Shown: positions 28,002-37,419 of the stretch, one piece after another
How positions within the stretch are numbered: the stretch's first letter is position 1
Layout of the letters: the number at the start of each line of letters is the position of its first letter
From: Bradyrhizobium sp. SZCCHNS1050
Lineage (GTDB): Bacteria > Pseudomonadota > Alphaproteobacteria > Rhizobiales > Xanthobacteraceae
DNA: 64,000 nucleotides
Direction of reading: 5' to 3'
Assembly: GCF_032484785.1 (NCBI RefSeq)
Contig: NZ_JAUETR010000002.1
Span: 372,001 to 436,000 of the forward strand
Translations under genes and position numbers: made by a program
The notes under the pieces: generated by a model
What the model saw: only the letters and a program-made list of their open reading frames with translations
What the model was told of the DNA's origin: nothing
The model's database searches: none

Positions 28002-29394
28002 ACCGGACGAGAAGGGAGCAGCGGCAGTGAAGCGCGCGCGGTCCAGCGTGGCACGGCGACTGGTGTCGATCGCGATCACGCTGCTGATCCTCGGCGGCCT
28101 CGGCTATATCGGCTGGTCGGCGATGCAGCAGAAGCAGCAGGCCAATAACCGCTTCGCGCGGCCCGACCTTCCCGTTCCGGTCCTGGCTGCCTCGCCTGCC
28201 ATCAAGGACGTGCCGGTCTATCTCGACGGCGTCGGCGCGGTGCGCGCGCTGAACACGGTCACGGTGCGCTCGCAGGTCGACGGCAAGCTGATCGCGGTCA
28301 ATTTCGTCGAAGGGCAGGACGTCAAGAAGGGCGACGTGCTCGCGGAGATCGATCCGGCGATCTATCAGGCGCAGTACGATCAGGCCGTTGCCAAGAAGGC
28401 GCAGGACGAGGCGCAACTCGCCAACCAGAAGCTCGACCTCGCCCGCTACGAGCAGCTCGCCGCCAGCAATGCCGGCTCCAAGCAGCAGGCCGACACGCAG
28501 CGCGCGGTGGTGGCGCAGCAGCAGGCGCTGATCAAGGCGGATCAGGCCGCGATCGACAATGCGGCGACGACCTTGAGCTACACCAAGATCGTGGCGCCGC
28601 TCTCCGGCCGCGCCGGCCTGCGCCAGGTCGACCAGGGCAACATCGTTCATGCCTCTGACGCGACCGGCCTCGTCGTCATCACGCAGCTGCAGCCGATTGC
28701 GGTTCAGTTCAGCCTGCCCCAGCAGCAGATCATGCGCGTCAATGCGGCCGCCGCCAAGGGACCGCTCGCCGTCGACGTGTTCGGCAATGACGGCGTCACC
28801 GTCATTGACACCGGCACGTTGCGGGGCATCGACAACCAGGTCGATCAGACGACGGGCACGCTGAAGCTGAAAGCAGAATTCCCCAACGGCAGATTTCAGC
28901 TCTGGCCGGGACAGTTCGTCAATGTCCGCCTCAAGGTCGAGACCCTGTCGCAGGCGATCACGGTGCCGACGTCGGCCGTACAGCGCGGGCCGGCAGGTAC
29001 GTTCAGCTACGTGATCGGCGAGGGCGACATCGTCTCTGCGCATCCGGTGGCGGTCGTGCAGCAGAATGAGAGCGAGGCCGTGATCGCGAGCGGCTTGAGC
29101 CCCTCGGACCGTGTGGTGACGACAGGCTTTGCCAACCTCGCCGAGGGCGTCAAAGTGGTGGTCGGGCGCGCCGAGCAGACGCCGCAGGCCGATCTGGCGC
29201 CACGCAAACGCGGCCGCAATCCGCAAGCAAAGGATCAAGGCAAGGACCAGGCCAAGGAGGGCGGAGCTCCGCCTGACGGCGCGCCGAAGGACGGCGAGCT
29301 GCGTCGCAGGCCTCAGGCCGCGGGCCAGACCGATGCCGGTGCAGCGCCCCAGGGAGGGAGTGAAGCAGGTCGCGGCGCGAAGGCGCAGCCATGA
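27991..29394 (+). CDS. RND efflux periplasmic adaptor (MdtA-type)
   Basis: 467 residues. The N-terminal membrane anchor (about residues 24-40) is followed by the lipoyl-type half VRSQVDGKLIAVNFVEGQDV, a coiled-coil hairpin (about 120-200), the second half YTKIVAPLSGRAGLRQVDQGN, a beta-barrel domain with LQPIAVQFSLPQQQIM, and the membrane-proximal region TVPTSAVQRGPAGT. The C-terminal 70 residues are a low-complexity K/Q/A/G-rich tail not needed by the family. It links the two permeases downstream with the outer-membrane factor upstream. Confidence 0.92.
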   Translation: MLFKPDEKGAAAVKRARSSVARRLVSIAITLLILGGLGYIGWSAMQQKQQANNRFARPDLPVPVLAASPAIKDVPVYLDGVGAVRALNTVTVRSQVDGKLIAVNFVEGQDVKKGDVLAEIDPAIYQAQYDQAVAKKAQDEAQLANQKLDLARYEQLAASNAGSKQQADTQRAVVAQQQALIKADQAAIDNAATTLSYTKIVAPLSGRAGLRQVDQGNIVHASDATGLVVITQLQPIAVQFSLPQQQIMRVNAAAAKGPLAVDVFGNDGVTVIDTGTLRGIDNQVDQTTGTLKLKAEFPNGRFQLWPGQFVNVRLKVETLSQAITVPTSAVQRGPAGTFSYVIGEGDIVSAHPVAVVQQNESEAVIASGLSPSDRVVTTGFANLAEGVKVVVGRAEQTPQADLAPRKRGRNPQAKDQGKDQAKEGGAPPDGAPKDGELRRRPQAAGQTDAGAAPQGGSEAGRGAKAQP

Positions 29395-29423
29395 CGCGAC
29401 CGCAAGAGTGACGAGCAGTCGCG

Positions 29424-32400
29424 ATGAGCGTCTCCGAACCCTTCATCCGCCGTCCTATCGCGACCTCGCTGCTCGGCGTCGCGCTGCTGATCGGCGGGCT
29501 GCTCGGCTATCTCGCGCTGCCGGTCTCGGCGCTGCCGCAGGTCGACTTCCCGACCGTCCAGGTGACGACGCAACTGCCGGGCGCCAGCCCCGATGTGATC
29601 GCCTCGCTGATCACGGCGCCGCTGGAGCGCCAGCTTGGCCAGATCCCGTCGCTCTCGGCGATGAACTCGACGAGCTCGTTCGGCGTCAGCCAGATCTCGC
29701 TGCAGTTCGATCTCGGACGCGACATCGATGGCGCCACGCAGGACGTCCAGGCGGCGATCAATGCCGCCGCCGGCGTCTTGCCGAAGTCGCTGCCCTATCC
29801 GCCGACCTACGCCAAGGTCAATCCGGCCGACGCACCGGTCATGACGCTCGCGCTGACCTCGGACACGATCTCTTTGCGCGCGATGAGCGACATGGCCGAC
29901 ACGATCCTGGCGCAGCGGCTGAGCCAGGTCTCCGGCGTCGGCCGCGTCTCGGTGCTCGGCGGACTCAAGCCCGCGGTGCGCGTGCAGGCCGACCTGGCGC
30001 GGCTCGCCGCCTATGGCATCTCGATGGAGGACCTGCGCGCCGCCATCGCAGGCGCCAACGTCTCCGGTCCCAAGGGGTCGCTCGACGGTGCCCAGCAGGC
30101 CTATCTGATCACGGCCAACGACCAGATCGGAGCCGCCGACGCCTACAAGCCGATCATCATCGCCTACCGCAACGGCTCGCCGGTCACGATCGGCGATGTC
30201 GCAACGATTATCGATGGTCTGGAGAACGATCGGACCGGCGGCTGGTACCAGGGTGTCCCTGCGGTCATCCTCGACATCCAGCGCCAGCCGGGTGCCAACG
30301 TCATCGAGGTCGTCAAGCAGATCCGTGCCGAGATCCCGAAGCTGCAGCGCACGCTTCCCGCCGGCGTGAAGCTCGCCATCGTCAGCGATCGCACCGTGAC
30401 CATCCGCGCCTCGGTGCACGACGTGCAGTTCACGCTGGTGCTCAGCGTGGTGCTGGTGACGCTGGTTGTGCTGCTGTTTCTGCGCTCGCTGCGCGCCACG
30501 ATCATCGCCGGCGTTGCGCTGCCGCTGTCGCTGATCACGAGCTTCGGCGTGATGTACTTCGCCGGTTTCAGTCTCGACAATCTCTCGTTGATGGCACTCA
30601 CCATCGGCACCGGCTTCGTCGTCGACGACGCCATCGTGATGATCGAGAACATCGTGCGCCACATGGAAAATGGCGAGAGTGCGATGAACGCCTCGCTGCG
30701 CGGCGCGCGCGAGATCGGCTTCACCGTGATCTCGCTGACCGTATCGCTGATCGCGGTGTTCATTCCGCTGCTGTTCATGTCCGGGCTTGTCGGTCGCATG
30801 TTCCGCGAGTTCGCGTTGACCTTGACGATCGCAGTCGTGACGTCGGCGGTGGTCTCGCTGACCCTGACGCCGATGATGTGCTCGCGGCTGTTGAAGCATG
30901 CCAGCGAGGAATGGGTGCTGCCGGGGCTGAACGCCATCAGCCGCTTCATCGACCGCACGGTGGCGGTCTATCACCGCAGCCTGCTCTGGGTGCTCGACCG
31001 CCAGACCGAGACGCTCGTCGTGACCTTCGCGACCTTGGCGGCGACCTTGGCGCTCTACGTCGTCGCGCCCAAGGGCTTCCTGCCGCTGCAGGATACCGGC
31101 TCGATCACGGCGGTGACCGAAGCCGGCCCTGACGTGTCGTTCGCCGAAATGAAGAAGCGCCAGGCGGACGTCGCCGCCGCGATCCAGGCTGACCCCGACG
31201 TCGTCGGCGTCGTCTCGGTGATCGGCGCCGGATCGGTCAACCCGACCACCAATGTCGGCCGTCTCGTCATGACCTTGAAGCCACTCGGCGAGCGGCAGGA
31301 CGGGGTCGCCGAGGTGATCGACCGGCTGAAGCAGAAAACCTCGGGCGTGCCCGGCATGACCGTGTACTTCCAGCCGGTCCAGGACGTGCAGATCTCGACC
31401 CAGGCGAGCCGCTCGCAGTACCAGTACACGCTGACCGGTGCCGATGCCGCCGAGGTGTCGAAATGGGCGAGGCAGCTTGTCGGAGAAATGCGCCGCGACC
31501 CTCTATTCCGCGACGTCTCCTCCGAAGCCCAGGAGGGCGGCCTGCGCGCGGAGCTGACCATCGACCGCCAGCGCGCCGGCCAGCTCGGCGTCAGCCTGCA
31601 GGGCGTCACCGACACGCTCAATGACGCCTTCGCGCAGCGGCAGATCTCGACGATCTACGGCCAGGCCAACCAGTACCGCGTGGTGCTGGAAGCGCTGCCG
31701 ATGTATCAGCGCGACCCGTCGGTCCTGTCGAAGCTCTATCTGCCCGGCGCCGGCGGCCAGGTACCGCTCTCGGCGGTGGCAAGCCTCAAGCGCACCACGG
31801 CGCCGCTGGCGATCTCGCATCAGGCGCAGTTTCCGGCGGTGTCGCTGAGCTTCAACCTCGCGCCCGGCGCGGCGCTCAGCGAGGCGGTCGACGCGCTTCA
31901 TGCGACCGAGAACCGCATCGGCATGCCCGGCAGCATCATCGGCGTCTATTCGGGCGATGCCGCCGAGTTCGCCAAGTCGCTGGCCGGCCAACCCTGGCTG
32001 CTGCTCGCGGCCGTGGTTACGATCTATATCGTGCTCGGCGTGCTCTATGAGAGCTACATCCATCCGATCACGATCCTGTCGACGTTGCCGTCGGCGGGCG
32101 TCGGCGCCATCCTGGCCCTGATGCTGTTCGGCCAGGATCTCTCGGTGATCGGCCTGATCGGCATCATCCTCCTGATGGGCATCGTCAAGAAGAACGCGAT
32201 CATGATGATCGACTTCGCGCTCGAGGCGGAGCGTCACGAGAACCGCCCCCCCTACGACGCCATCGTGCAGGCGTGTCTCCTGCGCTTCCGCCCGATCATG
32301 ATGACGACCCTGGCCGCTCTGTTCGGCGCGCTCCCGCTGGCGATCGAGAGCGGCACCGGCTCGGAGCTGCGCTTTCCGCTCGGCATCTCCATCATCGGCG

Positions 32401-32552
32401 GCCTGCTGCTCAGCCAATTGCTGACGTTGTACACGACGCCGGTCATCTATCTCGCGCTCGACCGCATCAATCGTCGCTTCAAGCGCGCGCTGCCGTCGGC
32501 GCCGGACCTGCCGTCGCCGCCGATCGCAGGTGCGACCGAAGGCATCCAGTGA
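29424..32552 (+). CDS. RND multidrug efflux permease (MdtB-type)
   Basis: 1042 residues with the twelve-helix RND plan: start MSVSEPFIRRPIATSLL, periplasmic porter domains after helix 1, and the helix-4 proton-relay region TIGTGFVVDDAIVMIENI containing the two conserved Asp. The duplicated second half carries YIVLGVLYESYIHPITIL and MGIVKKNAIMMIDFALEAER. Heteromeric MdtBC-like pumps encode two such permeases in a row, as here; the stop overlaps the next ATG. Confidence 0.93.
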   Translation: MSVSEPFIRRPIATSLLGVALLIGGLLGYLALPVSALPQVDFPTVQVTTQLPGASPDVIASLITAPLERQLGQIPSLSAMNSTSSFGVSQISLQFDLGRDIDGATQDVQAAINAAAGVLPKSLPYPPTYAKVNPADAPVMTLALTSDTISLRAMSDMADTILAQRLSQVSGVGRVSVLGGLKPAVRVQADLARLAAYGISMEDLRAAIAGANVSGPKGSLDGAQQAYLITANDQIGAADAYKPIIIAYRNGSPVTIGDVATIIDGLENDRTGGWYQGVPAVILDIQRQPGANVIEVVKQIRAEIPKLQRTLPAGVKLAIVSDRTVTIRASVHDVQFTLVLSVVLVTLVVLLFLRSLRATIIAGVALPLSLITSFGVMYFAGFSLDNLSLMALTIGTGFVVDDAIVMIENIVRHMENGESAMNASLRGAREIGFTVISLTVSLIAVFIPLLFMSGLVGRMFREFALTLTIAVVTSAVVSLTLTPMMCSRLLKHASEEWVLPGLNAISRFIDRTVAVYHRSLLWVLDRQTETLVVTFATLAATLALYVVAPKGFLPLQDTGSITAVTEAGPDVSFAEMKKRQADVAAAIQADPDVVGVVSVIGAGSVNPTTNVGRLVMTLKPLGERQDGVAEVIDRLKQKTSGVPGMTVYFQPVQDVQISTQASRSQYQYTLTGADAAEVSKWARQLVGEMRRDPLFRDVSSEAQEGGLRAELTIDRQRAGQLGVSLQGVTDTLNDAFAQRQISTIYGQANQYRVVLEALPMYQRDPSVLSKLYLPGAGGQVPLSAVASLKRTTAPLAISHQAQFPAVSLSFNLAPGAALSEAVDALHATENRIGMPGSIIGVYSGDAAEFAKSLAGQPWLLLAAVVTIYIVLGVLYESYIHPITILSTLPSAGVGAILALMLFGQDLSVIGLIGIILLMGIVKKNAIMMIDFALEAERHENRPPYDAIVQACLLRFRPIMMTTLAALFGALPLAIESGTGSELRFPLGISIIGGLLLSQLLTLYTTPVIYLALDRINRRFKRALPSAPDLPSPPIAGATEGIQ

Positions 32553-35500
32553 TGGCCTCGATCTCCGAGCCGTTCATCCGCCGGCCGGTCGGCACCACGC
32601 TGCTCTCGATCGGCCTGTTCCTGGTCGGGATCGTCGCCTATATCTTCCTTCCCGTCGCACCGGTGCCGAACGTCGACTTCCCCGCGATCTTCGTCAGCGC
32701 GTCGCGCCCGGGTGCGGACCCGTCCGTCATGGCGGGGACGGTCGCGGCGCCGCTGGAGCGGCGACTCGGCGAGATTGCTGGCGTCAACCAGATCACCTCG
32801 ACGAGCTCGCTCGGCACCACCAACATCCAGATCCAATTCTCGATCGGCCGCGACATCGACAAGGCGGCGCGCGACGTGCAGGCAGCCATCAATGCCTCGC
32901 TGTCGGACCTTCCGAGCGACCTTCCGGCGCTGCCGCGGTTCCGCAAGGCGAACACGGCCGCGGCTCCCGTATTCGTTCTGGCGCTGACCTCGAAGACGAT
33001 GACGACGAGCGCGATGTACGACGTCGCCGACACCGTGCTGGCGCAGCGGCTGTTCCAGGTGCCCGGCGTCGGTAACGTCACTGTCAGCGGCGCCGATCAA
33101 CCCGCCGTGCGCATCGCGCTCAATCCGGTCTCGCTCGCCAATGCCGGCATTTCGACCGACGATGTCCGGACGGCGATCATCAATGCCAATCCGATCGGAC
33201 CTGTCGGCATCTTCGAGGGCGGCCGCCAGAGCGAGACCATCGCCATCAACCGGCAGATGCGCAGCGCGGCCGAATTCCGCGACATCCTGATCAAGAGCAG
33301 CAATGGCAGCTTCGTGCGGCTGTCGGATGTCGCCGACGTCGAGGATTCCGTACGCAACGTGCGTTCGATCGCCTGGTTCAACAAGCAGCCAGCGGTGCTG
33401 ATCCAGATCGCCAAGCAGGGCGATGCCAACGTGATCGAGACGGTCGACCGTGTGAAGGCGCTGATCCCGGAGCTCAAGCAATGGCTGCCGGCGGGCATCG
33501 AGATCTCCACTCTGGTTGACCGCACCGGGACCATTCGCGCCTCGGTCGACGACATGCAGTGGACGTTGCTCGCGACCGCCGTGCTGGTGATGGTCGTCGT
33601 GTTCCTGTTCCTTCGCCGTCTGGTGCCGACGGTCGCGGCCGGCGTCTCGGTGCCGCTGGCGCTCGCCGGCACCTGCGCGGCGATGTGGCTCGCAGGCTTC
33701 TCGATCGACAATCTGTCACTGATGGCGCTCGCGATCTCCGTCGGCTTCGTCGTCGACGACGCCATCGTCATGATCGAGAACATGTACCGCAATCTCGAGC
33801 ATGGCCTGTCGCCGATGCGCGCCGCGCTCGACGGCGCCCGCCAGATCGGCTTTACCGTGTTGTCGATCAGCCTTTCCTTGATTGCGGCCTTCGTGCCGTT
33901 GATCTTCATGGACGGCGTCGTTGGCCGTCTCCTGCGTGAGTTCTCGCTGACGCTGACCTTCGCAATCGTCGTGTCGACATTGGTGTCGCTGACGGTGACG
34001 CCGATGATCTGCGCGCATTACATCAAGGAGACGCTGTCCGATCGTGCCACCTGGTTCGACCGTATCGTCGAAGGCGCGCTGTCCGGCATGGTCCGCTTCT
34101 ATGCCTGGACGCTGCGCGGCGTGCTGGTTTATCCGTTTCTCACCCTGATCGTGTTCTTCGCCACCATCGCGCTCACGGTGACGCTCTACATCAAGGTGCC
34201 CAAGGGCTATTTCCCGACCGACGATTCCGGCTTCGTCATCGGTGCGACGCGCGCCTCGGCCGACATCTCGTTCCAGTCCATGCTTGGTCTGCAGCAGCGG
34301 CTCGCCGACATCGTGATGGCCGATCCCGCCGTGGCCGGTATCGGCTCGACGATCGGGGGCGGCGGCGGGCCGGGTGGCGCGACGTCCAACCGCGGCACCA
34401 TGTTCATCAATCTCAAGCCCCCGGCGGAGCGCGAGGGCGTCTCCACTGAGCTCGTGATCAACCGCCTCAGGCGGAGCCTCGCGACGGTCCCCGGCATTCG
34501 GCTCTTCATGTTCGCCGCGCAGGACGTGCGCACCGGCGGCCGTCAGAGCGATTCCGACTATCAGTACACGTTGAGCAGCCCCGATCTCGACCTTCTGCAG
34601 AAATGGGCGCCGATTGTCGCCAAGCGCCTGGAGACGGTTGACGGCATCACCGACATTTCCAGCGACCGCGATCCCGGTGGCCTGCAGCTCGCGCTGCGGA
34701 TCGACCGACAAAAGGCGGCGAGCCTCGGCGTCCGCGTCCAGGATATCGACAACGCGCTCAACAACGCCTTCGCGCAACGCCAGATCTCGATCGTCTACAG
34801 CCAGCGCAACCAGTACATGGTCGTGCTGGAGATCGACCCGAAATTCCAGACCGATCCCTCCAATCTCGACCGCATCTATGTGGCCGGGGCAGGGGACGCG
34901 CAGGTGCCGTTGTCGGCGCTGGTCAAGGCCGAGCGTGGCCTGTCACCGCTGGCGGTGTATCACTCGCAATCGTTCCCTTCGACCACCGTGTCGTTCAACC
35001 TGCTGCCGGACGTGCCCTTGCAGACCGCGACCGCCAACATCCAGCGCGCCGTCGACGAGCTGCACATGCCGGAGGGCATCCGCGGCAGCTTCGACGGCAA
35101 TGCCGGGGACTTCAACAAGAGCAGCGGCCGCCAGCCGCTCTTGATCCTGTTCGCCCTGGCCGCGATGTATATCGTGCTCGGCGTGCTCTATGAGAGCCTG
35201 GCGCATCCGCTGACCATCATCTCGACCCTGCCGTCGGCCGGGCTCGGCGCGCTGCTCGCTTTGCAGGTCACCAACACACCGCTGACAGTGATCGCCTTCG
35301 TCGGCATCATCCTGTTGATCGGCATCGTCAAGAAGAACGGCATCATGCTCGTCGATTTCGCGCTCGAGGCCGAGCGCCAGCGCGGCATGTCCTCGGCCGA
35401 TGCGATCTTCGAGGCCTGCCGGGTGCGCTTTCGCCCAATCCTGATGACGACCCTCGCCGCGCTGTTCGCCGGCCTGCCGCTGGTGATCGCGACCGGTCCG

Positions 35501-35656
35501 GGCACCGAGCTGCGCCGCCCGCTCGGCATCACCATCATCGGCGGGCTGCTGGTGTCGCAGATCCTCACCCTCTACACCACGCCGGTGATCTACCTGCTGA
35601 TCGACCGGCTGCGCCGCCGCTCGACCCCGGAGCCGCTCGCCGCGCCCGCTGAATGA
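32552..35656 (+). CDS. RND multidrug efflux permease (MdtC-type)
   Basis: 1034 residues starting at an ATG that shares its A with the previous TGA. The start MASISEPFIRRPVGTTLLSIG, the relay motif AISVGFVVDDAIVMIENM and GIVKKNGIMLVDFALEAER are intact, so both permeases should be active. A glycine-rich loop TIGGGGGPGGATSN interrupts the porter region. With the preceding permease it would form the mixed trimer known from MdtBC. Substrates cannot be told from sequence. Confidence 0.93.
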   Translation: MASISEPFIRRPVGTTLLSIGLFLVGIVAYIFLPVAPVPNVDFPAIFVSASRPGADPSVMAGTVAAPLERRLGEIAGVNQITSTSSLGTTNIQIQFSIGRDIDKAARDVQAAINASLSDLPSDLPALPRFRKANTAAAPVFVLALTSKTMTTSAMYDVADTVLAQRLFQVPGVGNVTVSGADQPAVRIALNPVSLANAGISTDDVRTAIINANPIGPVGIFEGGRQSETIAINRQMRSAAEFRDILIKSSNGSFVRLSDVADVEDSVRNVRSIAWFNKQPAVLIQIAKQGDANVIETVDRVKALIPELKQWLPAGIEISTLVDRTGTIRASVDDMQWTLLATAVLVMVVVFLFLRRLVPTVAAGVSVPLALAGTCAAMWLAGFSIDNLSLMALAISVGFVVDDAIVMIENMYRNLEHGLSPMRAALDGARQIGFTVLSISLSLIAAFVPLIFMDGVVGRLLREFSLTLTFAIVVSTLVSLTVTPMICAHYIKETLSDRATWFDRIVEGALSGMVRFYAWTLRGVLVYPFLTLIVFFATIALTVTLYIKVPKGYFPTDDSGFVIGATRASADISFQSMLGLQQRLADIVMADPAVAGIGSTIGGGGGPGGATSNRGTMFINLKPPAEREGVSTELVINRLRRSLATVPGIRLFMFAAQDVRTGGRQSDSDYQYTLSSPDLDLLQKWAPIVAKRLETVDGITDISSDRDPGGLQLALRIDRQKAASLGVRVQDIDNALNNAFAQRQISIVYSQRNQYMVVLEIDPKFQTDPSNLDRIYVAGAGDAQVPLSALVKAERGLSPLAVYHSQSFPSTTVSFNLLPDVPLQTATANIQRAVDELHMPEGIRGSFDGNAGDFNKSSGRQPLLILFALAAMYIVLGVLYESLAHPLTIISTLPSAGLGALLALQVTNTPLTVIAFVGIILLIGIVKKNGIMLVDFALEAERQRGMSSADAIFEACRVRFRPILMTTLAALFAGLPLVIATGPGTELRRPLGITIIGGLLVSQILTLYTTPVIYLLIDRLRRRSTPEPLAAPAE

Positions 35657-35695
35657 GCCGTTGTGGCCCTGTCCGCGGGCGCGTATAGCCGCCGC

Positions 35696-36433
35696 ATGCC
35701 AGAACCACACGACCATCCGCCGCTCGCCACCGAGGCGCCGCCCGATTGCCCGCGTTGCCAGAAACCGCTGCCGCTGTGCATCTGCGACAGCGTCACACCG
35801 CTGGAGAGCCGGCTGAGGCTCCTGATCCTGCAGCATCCGCAGGAGCAGGATCGCGCGCTCGGCACCGCGCGGCTCGCCGCCCTGCATTTCAAGAACGCGG
35901 TGGTCAAGGTCGGGCTATCCTGGCCAAGCCTCGCCAAGGCACTGGGACGGCCGGTCGCCGATCCCGCGCGCTGGGCCATTCTCTATCTCGGCTCGGCGAA
36001 GGCGGCCGAGCTCGATCCCGAGAGCGAGGTGGTCGCGGTGACCCGCAAGGGTGAGGTCGCCGACAACCAGCGCGCCATCCTCAAGTCGATCGAGGGCGTG
36101 ATCCTGCTCGACGGCACCTGGAGCCAGGCCAAAGCGCTGTGGTGGCGCAATCCGTGGATGCTGAAATGCCAGCGCGTGATCCTCGGGCCGCGGCAGCCGT
36201 CGCGCTACGGCCGGCTGCGGCGCGAACCGCGCCGCGACGGGCTGTCGACCATCGAGGCTGCGGGGATGCTGATGGCCGCGCTGGAACGGCGGCCGGAGAT
36301 CGCCACGGCCCTCGACGCGAGCTTCGAGCGCATGCTGGCGCGGTATCGGGAGGTGGAAAAAGCGCAGCCGGAGCTCACGCCCCGCCCAAAGGCCCGCAAG
36401 CCGGATTGGCGCAACCGTAAACGGCGGGTTTAG
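35696..36433 (+). CDS. DTW domain protein, tRNA acp3U-type aminocarboxypropyltransferase
   Basis: 245 residues from the ATG at 35696 (a GTG at 35663 is also in frame). The N-terminus has a zinc-ribbon-like pair CPRC...CIC. The core motifs are RLLILQHPQEQDRALGTA and the DTW signature in ILLDGTWSQAKALWWRNP, followed by SRYGRLRREPRRDGLSTIEA. DTW proteins such as E. coli TapT transfer the aminocarboxypropyl group of SAM to uridine 47 of tRNA. It is a lone gene after the efflux operon; the C-terminus is basic. Confidence 0.85.
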   Translation: MPEPHDHPPLATEAPPDCPRCQKPLPLCICDSVTPLESRLRLLILQHPQEQDRALGTARLAALHFKNAVVKVGLSWPSLAKALGRPVADPARWAILYLGSAKAAELDPESEVVAVTRKGEVADNQRAILKSIEGVILLDGTWSQAKALWWRNPWMLKCQRVILGPRQPSRYGRLRREPRRDGLSTIEAAGMLMAALERRPEIATALDASFERMLARYREVEKAQPELTPRPKARKPDWRNRKRRV

Positions 36434-36483
36434 GAACCGGAGGTACGCTTCTTGCATTGCCGCATGGAACGAGGATGAGAGCC

Positions 36484-36657
36484 ATGCCGGAAGCAGAAAA
36501 GTCCAATGTGGTGCAGTTTCGGGATTACGCGCCCCGGCTGGCCGGCAGATCCGGCTCGGATCGGACGGGCGTCTCGGCCGGTGAACGAGGGGCAATTCTG
36601 ACTTGGCCGCGCGCGCAGGTCAGCTATCCCGGCGGCATCGACGATCTGCCCATCTAG
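36484..36657 (+). CDS. Small hypothetical protein, 57 aa
   Basis: ATG preceded by GAGGATGAG. The start MPEAEKSNVVQFRDYAPRLA and the end GGIDDLPI give a soluble polar peptide. 'NVVQFRDYA' style N-termini are common in small alphaproteobacterial proteins. It lies between the DTW gene and tRNA-Cys. No function can be assigned. Confidence 0.5.
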   Translation: MPEAEKSNVVQFRDYAPRLAGRSGSDRTGVSAGERGAILTWPRAQVSYPGGIDDLPI

Positions 36658-36710
36658 CGCCGGTTCGCGGCCCCAGTGGGTAGTCCAACCGCTTGATTTT
36701 GATTGAGTGG

Positions 36711-36781
36711 AGGCCACGACCAGAATTGAACTGGTGTAAACGGTTTTGCAGACCGCTGCGTAACCACTCCGCCACGTGGCC
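36711..36781 (-). tRNA. tRNA-Cys (anticodon GCA)
   Basis: Minus-strand cloverleaf with acceptor arms GGCCACG/CGTGGCC, anticodon stem GCGGT/ACCGT around the loop CTGCAAA (anticodon GCA), T-arm GTTCAATTC, discriminator T, and CCA encoded at 36708-36710. Its 3' end points away from the reverse transcriptase region, which borders its 5' side. Confidence 0.95.
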
Positions 36782-37036
36782 CCAACGCGGTGGATCGATA
36801 CAGGAGATCAACGGGTTGGGCAACCGCCCTGTTTCGTTCTGTGCACCTGTTCTGAAACTCTTGGCCCGCGTCAGTTCTGAAACTACTGATGCCGTTCTGT
36901 TCCTCCCGACCCTTTCTCAAAGTTCCGGATAAGTCTGCTCCCGTAGCCTCTCCAGGTTGCTTTTCGTGCGGACCGCACCTAGCTTCGCGGGGTTGGTAGC
37001 CGTTTCTTGTTCGACGACCTCCTAAGACGCTGATTT

Positions 37037-37119
37037 GTTGCCGAGCGCGACGCGCGGGAGCGCGCCAGACGCAAAGCTCCAGATGCCAGAAGATCGGTCT
37101 GTGACCATCGGAAGGCGCC
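37037..37119 (+). repeat. 83-bp perfect direct repeat, copy 1
   Basis: Begins GTTGCCGAGCGCG and ends GGAAGGCGCC. Identical base for base to 37310-37392; flanks differ immediately on both sides (T before and G after, against C and A). Each copy contains a GC-palindromic 5' third and a hairpin GGTC-TGT-GACC in its 3' third, extended by GAT/ATC across a bulged C. Confidence 0.95.
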
Positions 37120-37309
37120 GCAAATCAACGGAGGGGCCAATGCCTGCGGTGCATAAGAGACAGAGCCAGGCTAAGGACCTTAATGAGGGAGGCCGGCGAG
37201 GCCGGGGACGGGGCGCCAACGCTCTGTGTTCGTGGTTTGTTCTCGCTTCGGGGCTTGCCGCGAACGTCGCCTTCGGACTAGGAGTTGATGTCCGGGTGGC
37301 GATTCATAC

Positions 37310-37392
37310 GTTGCCGAGCGCGACGCGCGGGAGCGCGCCAGACGCAAAGCTCCAGATGCCAGAAGATCGGTCTGTGACCATCGGAAGGCGCC
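37310..37392 (+). repeat. 83-bp perfect direct repeat, copy 2
   Basis: Second copy, 190 bp after the end of copy 1 and 27 bp before the RT start codon. Absence of even one mismatch implies recent duplication or active maintenance. Confidence 0.95.
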
Positions 37393-37419
37393 AGTTCGAA
37401 CAGGCTTAGGTGCACCCCG

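Larger units (their letters stand above)
36782..37419 (+). ncRNA. Candidate non-coding RNA region upstream of the reverse transcriptase
   Basis: 638 bp without a convincing gene between tRNA-Cys and the RT. It contains two identical 83-bp direct repeats (37037-37119 and 37310-37392), a strong stem-loop in the spacer (arms GTTCGTGG 37228-37235 and CCGCGAAC 37258-37265, one G-T pair), a GGCC/GGCC hairpin near 37190, and an 11-bp direct repeat GTTCTGAAACT (36849 and 36874). A 124-codon frame opening at a TTG (37035) spans both repeats because they are 273 bases apart, but it has no ribosome site and resembles no protein I know. Stand-alone bacterial RTs often use an adjacent structured RNA as template, hence this call; boundaries and strand are guesses. 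Confidence 0.35.

Noticed and set aside
36708..36781. tRNA-Cys as the integration site of the RT island
   Set aside because: Integrases of this kind usually use the tRNA 3' end, which faces away from the island, and I found no duplicated tRNA segment at the other side.
37140..37170. Resemblance to a Tn5 mosaic end (ATAAGAGACAG at about 37153-37163)
   Set aside because: About 15 of 19 positions agree, but no partner end or transposase is present and adapter contamination would be exact.
37035..37409. 124-codon protein gene carrying the repeat twice
   Set aside because: TTG start without ribosome site, Arg/Gly-rich low-information translation, and no recognisable domain. In-frame spacing of the repeats has a one-in-three chance.
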